Shown here: one piece after another, positions 1 through 6,932 of the stretch
Position numbering within the stretch: position 1 is the first letter of the stretch
Layout of the letters: each line of letters opens with the position of its first letter
Assembly (NCBI GenBank): GCA_964624635.1
Contig: CAZUXM010000042.1
Coordinates: 1-24,041, forward strand
Direction of reading: 5' to 3'
DNA: 24,041 bases
DNA from: JANWKQ01 sp964624635
Lineage (GTDB): Bacteria > Bacteroidota > Bacteroidia > CAIKAF01
Program-made: the position numbers and the translations under genes
The notes under the pieces: generated by a model
The model's input: the letters and a program-made list of their open reading frames with translations, nothing else
Told to the model about the DNA's origin: nothing
Databases searched by the model: none

Positions 1-570
1 TAAAGGCATTGCATGGGCTCCTAAAAAAGTACTTTTTATTTTTATGCTGTTGGTTTCTTTGAGTTTTTTTACCACCCTCAGCATTTTAATTTCATCTTTG
101 GTACTAAGCCCGTAACCGCTTTTAATTTCAATGGCACCAGTACCCATTTTTATCATTTCATGTACTCTTTTTTGAGCTGCTTCCAATAACTCTTCTTCTG
201 ATGTTTGTTGTAACCTTTTGGCTGAATTAAGAATTCCTCCACCGTTTTTGGCAATATCTTCATAAGAAAGACCTTTAATCTTATCTACAAACTCTGATTC
301 TCTGCTGCCGGCATATACAATATGAGTATGGCTATCACAAAAGGTAGGAATGATAAATTTTCCGGTTACATCAATATGGGTAGCATTCACATATTTTTCA
401 GCATTAAAGGTTGACATCGGACCATAATCAAGAATTTTATCTTCATTAATAGCAAGCCATGAATTTTCAATGAATGATAATTGACTAATGAAAGAACCCT
501 TTTGTACTTCAGGATTTTGTGCATGGGTTTGAACTAACCCTTTTATGTTTTTAAAAATAGTAACAGACAT
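1..570 (-). CDS. hutI: Imidazolonepropionase, partial (C-terminal part lies outside the window)
   Basis: This is the N-terminal 190 residues of imidazolonepropionase, the cytoplasmic amidohydrolase that opens imidazolone-5-propionate to N-formimino-L-glutamate in histidine breakdown. The frame stays open from the ATG at 570-568 to base 1, so the gene continues beyond the window. Visible motifs are the metal-binding H-x-H at His81/His83 within DSHTHIVYAG, the family block GAIEIKSGYGL (about 146-156) and the third metal histidine in FLGAHA (His186). About half of the usual ~410 residues is present. A perfect TAnnTTTG box ends only four bases before the ATG, so the message may be nearly leaderless. 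No other hut gene is visible. The family call is very secure. Confidence 0.95.
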   Translation of the reverse strand, partial: MSVTIFKNIKGLVQTHAQNPEVQKGSFISQLSFIENSWLAINEDKILDYGPMSTFNAEKYVNATHIDVTGKFIIPTFCDSHTHIVYAGSRESEFVDKIKGLSYEDIAKNGGGILNSAKRLQQTSEEELLEAAQKRVHEMIKMGTGAIEIKSGYGLSTKDEIKMLRVVKKLKETNSIKIKSTFLGAHAMPL

Positions 571-573
571 ATA

Positions 574-581
574 CAAAGGTA
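574..581 (-). promoter_or_regulatory. Candidate -7 box (TACCTTTG) for hutI
   Basis: On the minus strand this reads TACCTTTG, a perfect match to the Bacteroidota -7 consensus TAnnTTTG. It lies immediately before the hutI ATG, which would place the transcription start on or within a base or two of that ATG. No clear TTG -33 element is seen at the usual distance. It could be a chance match. Confidence 0.4.
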
Positions 582-589
582 ATAAATAA

Positions 590-623
590 AAAACCCCGTC
601 TTACCAAAGGCAGACGGGGTTTT
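590..623 (-). terminator. Rho-independent terminator of the small secreted protein gene
   Basis: A perfect 12-bp inverted repeat (arms 590-601 and 612-623, core CCCCGTCT/AGACGGGG) encloses a 10-nt loop. On the minus strand it is followed by a T-rich run. It lies 24 bases past the stop codon of the gene ending at 648 and insulates that gene from hutI. Confidence 0.9.
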
Positions 624-647
624 CCAAAAATTAGAATGAATATTATA

Positions 648-974
648 TTAGTTACTTAAATTAATAATATCACTTAACTGTATACTTTGACCTTGGTAAG
701 ATGAGCTGAATATAAACCAGTTTACCCAGTGACCATGCGTATCTTTTTTAAGAATCTGTGTATTTTCTTCAAAAGCGAATCCACCTGTTTGACCCACCGG
801 AATTGTGAATTCCTCAGTTCCTACTTTATATTCAAAAACTGCAGAGGTATTATTGATTACTTTACAGAATAAAACCTGCTGAGCAGATGATACAATAGGA
901 TTTACAGGATTGTTTGCATTTATCAATGCTACTGATGATATCGCTAAAGTAATAATGAAGGCAATTTTTTTCAT
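648..974 (-). CDS. Small secreted protein of unknown function
   Basis: A 108-residue protein with a clear N-terminal signal peptide (MKKIAFIITLAISSVALINA, likely cleaved near residue 20). The mature part is short, polar and probably beta-rich, with one cysteine (in LFCKV) and aromatic-rich segments near the C terminus (HWVNWFIF). I recognise no domain. It is a single-gene unit: a TATCTTTG box lies 21 nt upstream of the ATG and a strong terminator follows the stop. The protein is predicted to be exported to the periplasm or beyond. There is no C-terminal sorting domain and no lipobox cysteine. Confidence 0.75.
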   Translation of the reverse strand: MKKIAFIITLAISSVALINANNPVNPIVSSAQQVLFCKVINNTSAVFEYKVGTEEFTIPVGQTGGFAFEENTQILKKDTHGHWVNWFIFSSSYQGQSIQLSDIINLSN

Positions 975-994
975 GATTTTTATAGACTATATTT

Positions 995-1002
995 CAAAGA
1001 TA
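995..1002 (-). promoter_or_regulatory. -7 box (TATCTTTG) for the 648-974 gene
   Basis: The minus-strand TATCTTTG matches TAnnTTTG exactly and ends 21 nt before the ATG at 974, the spacing seen repeatedly in this window. No convincing TTG lies 17-23 nt further upstream. Confidence 0.55.
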
Positions 1003-1067
1003 CAAATATTATTCCTAAGGTTGCATTTAAGCCATAAATAATTGATGTTGTAATTGATATAAAAGTA

Positions 1068-1095
1068 AAAAGCGAAGTAATAATACTTCGCTTTT
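1068..1095 (-). terminator. Terminator downstream of the tRNA gene
   Basis: A perfect 12-bp inverted repeat (1068-1079 and 1084-1095, core AGCGAAGTA/TACTTCGCT) with a 4-nt loop. Its outer A/T pairs give a short T tract on the minus strand. It starts eight bases past the tRNA 3' end, so it most likely ends the tRNA transcript. Confidence 0.8.
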
Positions 1096-1103
1096 AAAGT
1101 GGG

Positions 1104-1177
1104 TGGGCCCGCCTGGGCTTGAACCAGGGACCCCCTGATTATGAGTCAGGTGCTCTAACCAGCTGAGCTACGAGCCC
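1104..1177 (-). tRNA. tRNA with CAU anticodon (Ile2 or elongator Met)
   Basis: A complete 74-nt cloverleaf on the minus strand: acceptor GGGCTCG pairs with CGGGCCC (one G-U pair); D arm GCTC/GAGC; anticodon stem CCTGA/TCAGG around the loop CTCATAA; T stem CCTGG/CCAGG with loop TTCAAGC; discriminator A. The 3' CCA is not encoded (ACCCAC follows). The anticodon is CAU. It is not an initiator, because the first acceptor pair is a normal G-C and the GGG/CCC anticodon-stem pairs are absent. A C4-G69 pair and the overall pattern suit the lysidine-modified tRNA-Ile2 better than elongator Met, but I cannot decide by eye. Confidence 0.95.
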
Positions 1178-1264
1178 TATTGCTTTCGCAATCGTTCCAT
1201 ATTCGGTTGATAACAATCGATTAATGGGGGCGCAATATTAGTAAGAAATTGATTTTTTTGCAAA

Positions 1265-1272
1265 TAAGTTTG
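1265..1272 (+). promoter_or_regulatory. -7 box (TAAGTTTG) for the beta-propeller gene
   Basis: An exact TAnnTTTG match ending 17 nt before the ATG at 1290. The nearest upstream TTG (1249-1251) leaves only a 13-nt spacer, shorter than the usual 17-23, so the -33 element is uncertain. Confidence 0.5.
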
Positions 1273-1289
1273 ATTTTACCTTATCCTGA

Positions 1290-2828
1290 ATGAAGTTTTA
1301 CAGAGGTATAATAATAGTGTTGATATGTATGATGTTGGTGTTGTCCTCATTGTTAGGATACCTCAGTTACCTATATTCACAAACTGAAAATACTGATACT
1401 AAACAATCCTTGGTTACTAATGATACTGTAATTGCTCCTTTTGTTGATTCAATACAGGTTTTCTCAGGTACATTTTTAGGAAATGAAACCAGAAACTATT
1501 ATGGTGATAGTTTACCAAATGAGTTAAATGTGGTTTGGAAATTTGAAATCGGAGGAGGAGAAACGAATCCAACGGGTAAAAAAGTAGAAGTCTGGAAAGG
1601 AGCAGGTTGGACTGGTCAACCCCTCATTATTGAAGAAAAAGGAGTCCCGTATATTATTCAAGGATGTTATGATCATACCTTAAAAAAGATTCATGCCCTT
1701 ACAGGTAAGCTGGTTTGGGAATATAGCTATGATGATGTATTAAAAGGTACAGGTACTATTTGGGTGGATCCAAAAGCAGAGAATCCTCTCAATAGGTTCA
1801 TTATCCTACAAGGAGCCCGTATAGGATTGGAGAATAACCTACGTACCGATACAATTCCAAGCTACAGAGCTATTTCTTATTTAACAGGTAAAGAAATATG
1901 GAGAATGAATGTTAAAAAAGGTCCCAGCTTTAGTAGAGATGTAGATGGTTCGGCGTTGTTGGTAAATGATACAGTTTACATTGGTTTAGAGAATGGATTA
2001 CTTACTATTATTACTCCGGGTACTAACAATGTAAACGTGGTAGAGGATAAAGCCTATAAAAACATATTGAACGAGTATCCATTATTTGATAAAACGGATA
2101 TTCCTAAACATGGGGGAGAGTTGGTCATTGAATCATCACCCTGCCGTATAAAAGAGCATATATATTTAACTACTGGATCTGGACATGTATATGGATTTAA
2201 TTTAGAAACCCGTGAGGTAGATTGGGATTTGTATCTAGGAGCCGATATGAATGGTTCACCCGTAGTAACCAACGATGGTTGTTTGATTGTAACTTTAGAA
2301 AAACAATTTATTGAAGGGAATGGGGGGGCAATGAAAATAGACCCTTCTAAAAAACCGGAGGAATCGGTTTTATGGTATTTTCCTACTGGTAATAGAGAAT
2401 TTGCAGGTTGGAACGGAGGAGTAGTTGGATCGGTTGGAGTAAATGACCATTATAAAAATGAGTTCGACCTAAGTTTAGCTTGTGTATCAGCTTTAGATGG
2501 GAACTTGTATTTGCTAGACCATAAAAAAGTAAATGATACCCTTAAAGTTAAAGGACCTGATGGGGTTACAGAGTATAACACTCCTTTATTATTATCAACA
2601 GCTAATATTGGACCTACCATATCCACGCCTATTTTCGTGGATAATAAAATTTGCGCAGCCGGCTATGGAGGCATTTATATTTTCGAAGTGGTTAAAGGTT
2701 ACCAGTTGCAACAAAAGGCGATGTTTAAAGGAATATTTGAATCAACTCCAATAGCATATCAGAGCAAAGTTTTTATTGCATCTAAAAATGGATATCTCTA
2801 TTGTTTTGGTAAAAGCAACAGTGAGTAA
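1290..2828 (+). CDS. PQQ-type beta-propeller protein with N-terminal membrane anchor
   Basis: A 512-residue protein. Residues about 5-28 form one hydrophobic helix, probably a membrane anchor or uncleaved signal, so the rest lies in the periplasm. The body carries the repeats of PQQ-like (BamB/alcohol-dehydrogenase type) propellers: an Ala/Gly-rich strand, then a T-G-K-x-x-W turn. Examples are ALTGKLVWEY, YLTGKEIWRM and NLETREVDW, with later blades at SALDGNLYLLD and YGGIYIFEV. I see no heme-binding CxxCH and no clear set of PQQ ligands, so an enzymatic role is not supported. A structural, binding or assembly role is as likely. It is preceded by its own -7 box, and the next gene has a separate box, so the two need not be co-transcribed. 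Confidence 0.8.
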   Translation: MKFYRGIIIVLICMMLVLSSLLGYLSYLYSQTENTDTKQSLVTNDTVIAPFVDSIQVFSGTFLGNETRNYYGDSLPNELNVVWKFEIGGGETNPTGKKVEVWKGAGWTGQPLIIEEKGVPYIIQGCYDHTLKKIHALTGKLVWEYSYDDVLKGTGTIWVDPKAENPLNRFIILQGARIGLENNLRTDTIPSYRAISYLTGKEIWRMNVKKGPSFSRDVDGSALLVNDTVYIGLENGLLTIITPGTNNVNVVEDKAYKNILNEYPLFDKTDIPKHGGELVIESSPCRIKEHIYLTTGSGHVYGFNLETREVDWDLYLGADMNGSPVVTNDGCLIVTLEKQFIEGNGGAMKIDPSKKPEESVLWYFPTGNREFAGWNGGVVGSVGVNDHYKNEFDLSLACVSALDGNLYLLDHKKVNDTLKVKGPDGVTEYNTPLLLSTANIGPTISTPIFVDNKICAAGYGGIYIFEVVKGYQLQQKAMFKGIFESTPIAYQSKVFIASKNGYLYCFGKSNSE

Positions 2829-2840
2829 CAATAATTTTAT

Positions 2841-2848
2841 TATATTTG
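2841..2848 (+). promoter_or_regulatory. -7 box (TATATTTG) for the frameshifted T9SS gene
   Basis: An exact TAnnTTTG match 12 nt past the stop of the upstream gene and 24 nt before the ATG at 2873. Its last three bases could be misread as a TTG start codon. The promoter reading makes the ATG at 2873 the better start. No TTG is found at -33 spacing. Confidence 0.5.
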
Positions 2849-2872
2849 AAAACGGGCATTAAATTAATCAAT

Positions 2873-3756
2873 ATGAGAAAATTATTTCTGATTATTTTAG
2901 CCCTTGGCACTTTGCAGGTCATCTACACTCAATCTTATCAATCTTTTCAAACTAGTGCAACCAATCCGAATTGGTCACAAGCTTATTGGATAGGCCCCGG
3001 TCATACCCCCTTTTTCTATTGGTATGAAATGGATGCGGATACCACTATTGGTGCTTTTAACTATGGTAAATTGGTATACAAAACTTCTGGCAGTTCAAAT
3101 TATAACGGAGCATTAAGAGAGAATTCCTCACGACAAATTTTATACATTCCTAAAGATTCAACCAATGAAATGTTGATCTATGATTTCTCGCTTCAGTTAA
3201 ATGATACCTTGTTTGATGTTTGGTGTAATCGGTTTGGAACGATGGTCCAAGATACTTTAAAAGTAACTTATTTAGATAGTGTACAATTAGGGGGTGATTA
3301 TTTACTCATTTTATTCTTGAGAATTTGAATGAGCCCGGACAAATTGAGTGGTTCGAAAGTTTTGGAAGTAAAGGAGATTTAGTAATGCACATGCCTTATC
3401 TTTCTGTTTCCGGGGCTAACTACCTGAGTTGTTTTCATAATAATCAAGGCTTATATTATACTACATCTCAGGTTATGGGTTTTATTGGGTCCGAAACCTG
3501 TTATCTGATAAATGAAAGTTATCAAGTGCATTGGATAGAGGTGTTTCCTAACCCAGTAATTACTGATCTATACATCAACTTTAATGAAACATTGAATAAT
3601 TTTACTGTAAGTATTATAGATATGAATGGAAAGGTATTAAGTACATCAGGGTTATTAGATAATACTTTGCAGGTAAATCACCTTCTAAAAGGAAATTATA
3701 TTTTGCGGATAGAGCAAGGCAGTAATATTTATCTTTCGAAGTTTACAAAAAATTAA
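2873..3756 (+). pseudogene. T9SS-secreted protein with C-terminal sorting domain, broken by a 1-nt frameshift
   Basis: Two overlapping frames encode one protein. The first (ATG at 2873, stop 3326-3328) has a signal peptide (MRKLFLIILALGTLQVIYTQ) and the start of a conserved secreted-protein fold (GALRENS, then LLIYDFSL-like text). The second frame picks up at about 3301 (FTHFILENLNEPG), continues through WFESFGSKGDL and ends in a type A T9SS sorting domain (VFPNPVITDLYINF ... GNYILRIEQG). Adding one T in the run around 3299-3303 joins them into about 294 residues. The ATG at 2873 was chosen because it starts the signal peptide and follows a TAnnTTTG box. The second part also has a TTG (3325) that could be read as a start, but it would have no signal peptide. 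The 3' end overlaps the opposing gene by 14 bases. The lesion may be a real mutation or a sequencing error. Confidence 0.8.
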
Positions 3757-4456
3757 GCCAATCTGGATTCTCTTCAATAACTGTTCCTACTACTACCATA
3801 GTAGCTCCCGCTTTCCAGGCAGCTTCCATTTGAGCTTTGGTTTTTATTCCACCGCCAATGACCAATGGAATTTGAACAGATGAAGCAACTTTGCTAATCA
3901 TTTCGGAACTTACTTCATGTTCGGCCCCACTGCCACTTTCCATGTATAGGGTTTTTAACCCCAACATTTCACCTGCCATAGCTGTAGCAGCCGCAATATC
4001 AGGTTTATTGTATGGAATAGGCACTGTATTGCTCATATATTCGGCAGATGTAGGAGTACCTGAATTAACTAACATATACCCGCATGGTATTACTTCAATA
4101 CCTGAGTTTTTTATTTGAGGAGCAAACAATACATGTTTCCCTATCAACAATTCAGCATTTCTACCTGAAATCACAGATAAAAACAATACTCCATCCGCTT
4201 TTTCTGAAACCTGTGAAAAGTCGCCGGGAAATATAATTACCGGACCGTTGTATTTTTTTTTAATACAATCAATGGTTTCATCCACTTTACCTTGTGATAT
4301 TAAGCTACCACCTACCAGTATACATGATACCTTTGATATATCAGAATTTAATAAAGTATCAATATGTAATGTTTTATCAGGATCTACCAATACCGCTAAC
4401 AGTTTTTTACCTGTCAATTGAGCATCAGTTAAGGTTGATAAAAATGAAGTTCTCAT
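3743..4456 (-). CDS. Geranylgeranylglyceryl-phosphate synthase family protein (GGGPS/PcrB)
   Basis: A 237-residue TIM-barrel prenyltransferase of the GGGPS/PcrB family. Members join a polyprenyl diphosphate to sn-glycerol-1-phosphate, giving an ether lipid precursor. Motifs along the chain are AVLVDPDK, LVGGS, FPGDFSQV, the phosphate-site LYMESGSGAE, and VIGGGIKTKAQ followed by ATMVVVGTVIE near the C terminus. The length fits the family. A longer reading from a TTG at 4468 would start inside the TATCTTTG promoter box, so I use the ATG at 4456. The Bacteroidota group of this family is known to make archaeal-type ether-linked products in vitro. Which prenyl donor is used here cannot be seen. 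The gene converges on the frameshifted T9SS gene with a 14-base overlap. Confidence 0.93.
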   Translation of the reverse strand: MRTSFLSTLTDAQLTGKKLLAVLVDPDKTLHIDTLLNSDISKVSCILVGGSLISQGKVDETIDCIKKKYNGPVIIFPGDFSQVSEKADGVLFLSVISGRNAELLIGKHVLFAPQIKNSGIEVIPCGYMLVNSGTPTSAEYMSNTVPIPYNKPDIAAATAMAGEMLGLKTLYMESGSGAEHEVSSEMISKVASSVQIPLVIGGGIKTKAQMEAAWKAGATMVVVGTVIEENPDWLNFL

Positions 4457-4465
4457 AAAGCAAGT

Positions 4466-4473
4466 CAAAGATA
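4466..4473 (-). promoter_or_regulatory. -7 box (TATCTTTG) for the GGGPS gene
   Basis: The minus-strand TATCTTTG is an exact TAnnTTTG match ending nine bases before the ATG at 4456, which implies a very short leader. It overlaps the alternative TTG start, which argues against that start. Confidence 0.5.
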
Positions 4474-4492
4474 ATAAAAATGAAATGTTTTT

Positions 4493-4560
4493 GGGCGACC
4501 ATGGGTGTTCCGCTTTACAAGGTACCGCTTCACCCCCTGCCGCTGTCCATAGCTAACCCC
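4493..4560. repeat. GC-rich intergenic island, possible remnant of a dispersed repeat
   Basis: These 68 bases are about 62% G+C by my count and stand out in AT-rich surroundings. They begin GGGCGACC, contain TTCCGCTTTACAAGG and TGCCGCTGTCCATAGC, and end CTAACCCC. No open frame of note crosses them. The order of motifs (GGGCG..., TTCCGCT..., CTAACsC) recalls dispersed intergenic repeats that I know from Bacteroidota genomes. That identification comes from memory of their style, not from a comparison. Confidence 0.45.
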
Positions 4561-4622
4561 ACTGTTAATAAACTAATAATATCAGTTGGTAAAATCAATC
4601 TATTAAATCTGATTCTATGTTT

Positions 4623-4630
4623 ACTTTTGT
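4623..4630 (+). promoter_or_regulatory. -7 box (TACTTTTG) for the DUF3298 lipoprotein gene
   Basis: An exact TAnnTTTG match ending 16 nt before the ATG at 4647. No TTG is found at the expected -33 distance. Confidence 0.5.
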
Positions 4631-4646
4631 AAACTAAATTTTTAAA

Positions 4647-5492
4647 ATGAAAAAGTTACAATACATTTTGCCAATCATAGTAATGATTATGATAGGTTGT
4701 GGTAAAAAAAACAACACCAATTCAGATAACAAAACACCCGGTGATACAACTAAAACCACAGTAAAAATTGATAGTTTAGCATTTGAGGTGGATACATTTC
4801 ATTGTGTTGAAAAAGAAACAAAATGTCCTAATGATGATTGTGGAAATGTGGACCTTTATTACGAACGTATTAAAACTTGTTTAAAACCTGTCCATGATTC
4901 AGTGAACAGGTATGTAGATACATTAGTGTTAGATATGATGGATATGATGGGAGGTGATGAGTATAAATATGATCTTAAAAAAAGAGCCTTCGCATTTTTT
5001 GAAACAAAACGTGGTTTTGAAGCAGAAGATATGGAATCAGGTGGTGCCTGGGATTATCAAATGAGTTTAAGTATTACCAGATCAGTAAATGAAATCATAT
5101 GTGTAAGTTCTGGTTCGGGTGGATATACAGGAGGAGCACATCCTAATTATGAATCATTTACTGCTAACTTTTTTGTGTCTACTGGTAAAAGGGTACGAAT
5201 GGATGATATTTTTAAAGATATGGATGCTGTAAATAAAATAGGCCTTATTTATTTTAAAAAAGACAATCAGCTAGAGGCTGATATAGATTGTATGGAACAA
5301 GGATGGGATTTTAATGATAAAAATTTTACATTGAATGAAAATTTTGACATTTCTACCGAATCAATAACATGGCAGTTTAATTCTTATGAAATAGGACCTT
5401 ATGCTGCTGGAGCCCCCAGCGTAACCATTCCTATAAAAGAGATTGAAAAATATATGAAAGTGAAGTTTACTGATGTAGTGATTACCCAGTAA
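4647..5492 (+). CDS. DUF3298 domain lipoprotein (RsiV/PdaC-like)
   Basis: A 281-residue predicted lipoprotein: Lys-rich start, hydrophobic segment, then a lipobox ending in Cys18 (IMIGC). A polar, low-complexity linker follows (about 19-45) that tethers the domain to the membrane. The globular part has four further cysteines at about 53-78 (two or more could form disulfides) and the DUF3298 signature SGSGGYTGGAHPNYES (about 155-170) followed by STGKRVRMDDIF. DUF3298 occurs in the lysozyme-binding anti-sigma factor RsiV and in the deacetylase-associated PdaC, where it is an extracytoplasmic binding or accessory domain. No sigma factor or deacetylase lies nearby, so the function here is open. 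The 3' end overlaps the convergent cyclase gene by 11 bases. Confidence 0.85.
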   Translation: MKKLQYILPIIVMIMIGCGKKNNTNSDNKTPGDTTKTTVKIDSLAFEVDTFHCVEKETKCPNDDCGNVDLYYERIKTCLKPVHDSVNRYVDTLVLDMMDMMGGDEYKYDLKKRAFAFFETKRGFEAEDMESGGAWDYQMSLSITRSVNEIICVSSGSGGYTGGAHPNYESFTANFFVSTGKRVRMDDIFKDMDAVNKIGLIYFKKDNQLEADIDCMEQGWDFNDKNFTLNENFDISTESITWQFNSYEIGPYAAGAPSVTIPIKEIEKYMKVKFTDVVITQ

Positions 5493-6729
5493 TTAAATTA
5501 TTTACAAAGTACATATTTAATTCGCCTTTGCTTTTTGCCTGTACTTTACCGCGATAAGTACAATCTACTTGTTTATTTATCATTTCGTAGGTAGACTCTG
5601 AAATATTTATTTTGCCTGGCTCGCTGGAGCTTTCCATACGGGCCGCAGTATTTACCGTGTCTCCCCATATATCAAAAGAAAATTTGGTATTTCCTATGAT
5701 ACCTCCAACTACATTACCACTATGCATACCAATACGAATGGGCCAGGTCATTTTATTTTCAGCTCTCCGTTGGTGATACATTTCCTCCACCTTATTTCTT
5801 ATTTCTATAGCTGCTTTTACCATAGTTAAAGCCGGGTCTGCATTTTTATCACGAATGCCTGCAACACACATATAAGCATCACCAATGGTTTTTAGCTTTT
5901 CAAGTCTGTACTTAATAATGATTTTATCAAATTCAGTAAAATATTCATCCAAGTCATGCACCAGTTGTATTGCTGACATGTTTTCTGCTGTTTTAGTAAA
6001 CTGATAAAAGTCAGTAAACATTACAGTAACATTTTTATATACTTGAGGTTCCACATATCCGTTTTCTTTTAACTCTTCAGCAATTTCCCGAGGTAATACA
6101 TTTCGTATGAGCTCTTCGTTTTTTAAGTTAGCCCTTGTAAGGTCAGCATTATTAAAACGAAGTTGGTTTTCGTACCTTTTGTTTTCTGTTTTTAATAAAA
6201 AAACCAATACAAACAGGGTAAATAAAAACAAGGCTGTATTTGGATAGTAGAATATCCGTGAATGATCTCTTACTTCATGAAAAAACGGCACATAGTTTTC
6301 GTAATAATATTGTGCTGCAATAAAACAAATGAGGTTAAGAATAACACCAAAAGCCATTCGGTATTTGTTTTCAAATATGGCAATGGAATACGCAATACCT
6401 GTACAGAATAACAAATCGGCTGCAATATATTTACCATATAAAAAAGTAAAACTAACCCCTACAAAATTGGTAATGAGCATAAAAGCCAAAAAGCCGGTGG
6501 TATGTCTTTTGGTTGAAATCAACCAGTATATAATAATATTACCAAATGCAGCAATAAGATTAATAACACTGGCCAGCGTATGGAAATAACTATTAATTAT
6601 AGCATAAGCTATAGAAACAATTAGGCATGAGATATTCAATACATTTAAAAGCCGTATCCTTATAGCCAGAGAAGCTTCGGTATTAGTTTTAATACCAACA
6701 TTTAAATAGGATCGGATAGGGTTTTTCAT
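5482..6729 (-). CDS. Membrane-bound class III adenylate cyclase
   Basis: A 415-residue protein. Residues about 22-180 form roughly six hydrophobic helices. A short coiled linker follows (about 181-210; the LIRNVLPREIAEELKENG segment is typical of cyclase linkers), then the class III nucleotide cyclase domain (about 230-410). Catalytic residues look complete: metal-binding Asp240 (MFTDFYQFT) and Asp284 (TIGDAYM), adenine-selecting Lys280 and Asp353 (FDIWGDTVN), and transition-state Asn360 and Arg364 (TVNTAARM). The Lys/Asp pair points to ATP as substrate and cAMP as product, not cGMP. The integral membrane half may sense a signal or only anchor the dimer. A TACTTTTG box precedes the ATG by 16 nt. 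No cAMP-binding protein is encoded in the window. Confidence 0.93.
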   Translation of the reverse strand: MKNPIRSYLNVGIKTNTEASLAIRIRLLNVLNISCLIVSIAYAIINSYFHTLASVINLIAAFGNIIIYWLISTKRHTTGFLAFMLITNFVGVSFTFLYGKYIAADLLFCTGIAYSIAIFENKYRMAFGVILNLICFIAAQYYYENYVPFFHEVRDHSRIFYYPNTALFLFTLFVLVFLLKTENKRYENQLRFNNADLTRANLKNEELIRNVLPREIAEELKENGYVEPQVYKNVTVMFTDFYQFTKTAENMSAIQLVHDLDEYFTEFDKIIIKYRLEKLKTIGDAYMCVAGIRDKNADPALTMVKAAIEIRNKVEEMYHQRRAENKMTWPIRIGMHSGNVVGGIIGNTKFSFDIWGDTVNTAARMESSSEPGKINISESTYEMINKQVDCTYRGKVQAKSKGELNMYFVNNLITG

Positions 6730-6744
6730 ACCTGTTAATTACTG

Positions 6745-6752
6745 CAAAAGTA
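6745..6752 (-). promoter_or_regulatory. -7 box (TACTTTTG) for the adenylate cyclase gene
   Basis: The minus-strand TACTTTTG matches TAnnTTTG exactly and ends 16 nt before the cyclase ATG. There is no clear -33 TTG. Confidence 0.5.
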
Positions 6753-6883
6753 TTATTTTAAATATTGAATGTTGAATGACCTATTCATCGTTCTAAATAT
6801 CTTAAAGTATGGGTTTAACCCTAAAATGTTTATAATTTATGAACAAATACCTGACTCAATTTAGTAATTGACCAAATTCTTGC

Positions 6884-6891
6884 TAATTTCG
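6884..6891 (+). promoter_or_regulatory. Possible -7 box (TAATTTCG) for atpDC
   Basis: One mismatch from TAnnTTTG, about 41 nt before the atpD ATG, with a TTG at 6868-6870 (spacer 13 nt, short). It is the best candidate in the 200-nt stretch upstream of atpD, but weak. Confidence 0.3.
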
Positions 6892-6932
6892 CGCCAAATT
6901 TAAGTACTATAATTCTTTAAATAACCTCTCGT

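Noticed and set aside
2846..2872. TTG start for the T9SS gene, nine codons upstream of the ATG
   Set aside because: It overlaps the TATATTTG box and would put charged residues before a normal signal peptide.
4466..4468. TTG start for the GGGPS gene, giving 241 residues
   Set aside because: The TTG is the end of the TATCTTTG promoter box, and an ATG lies four codons later.
6811..6821. Palindrome GGGTTTAACCC upstream of atpD as an operator
   Set aside because: Only five base pairs per arm and a single copy; expected by chance in AT-rich DNA.
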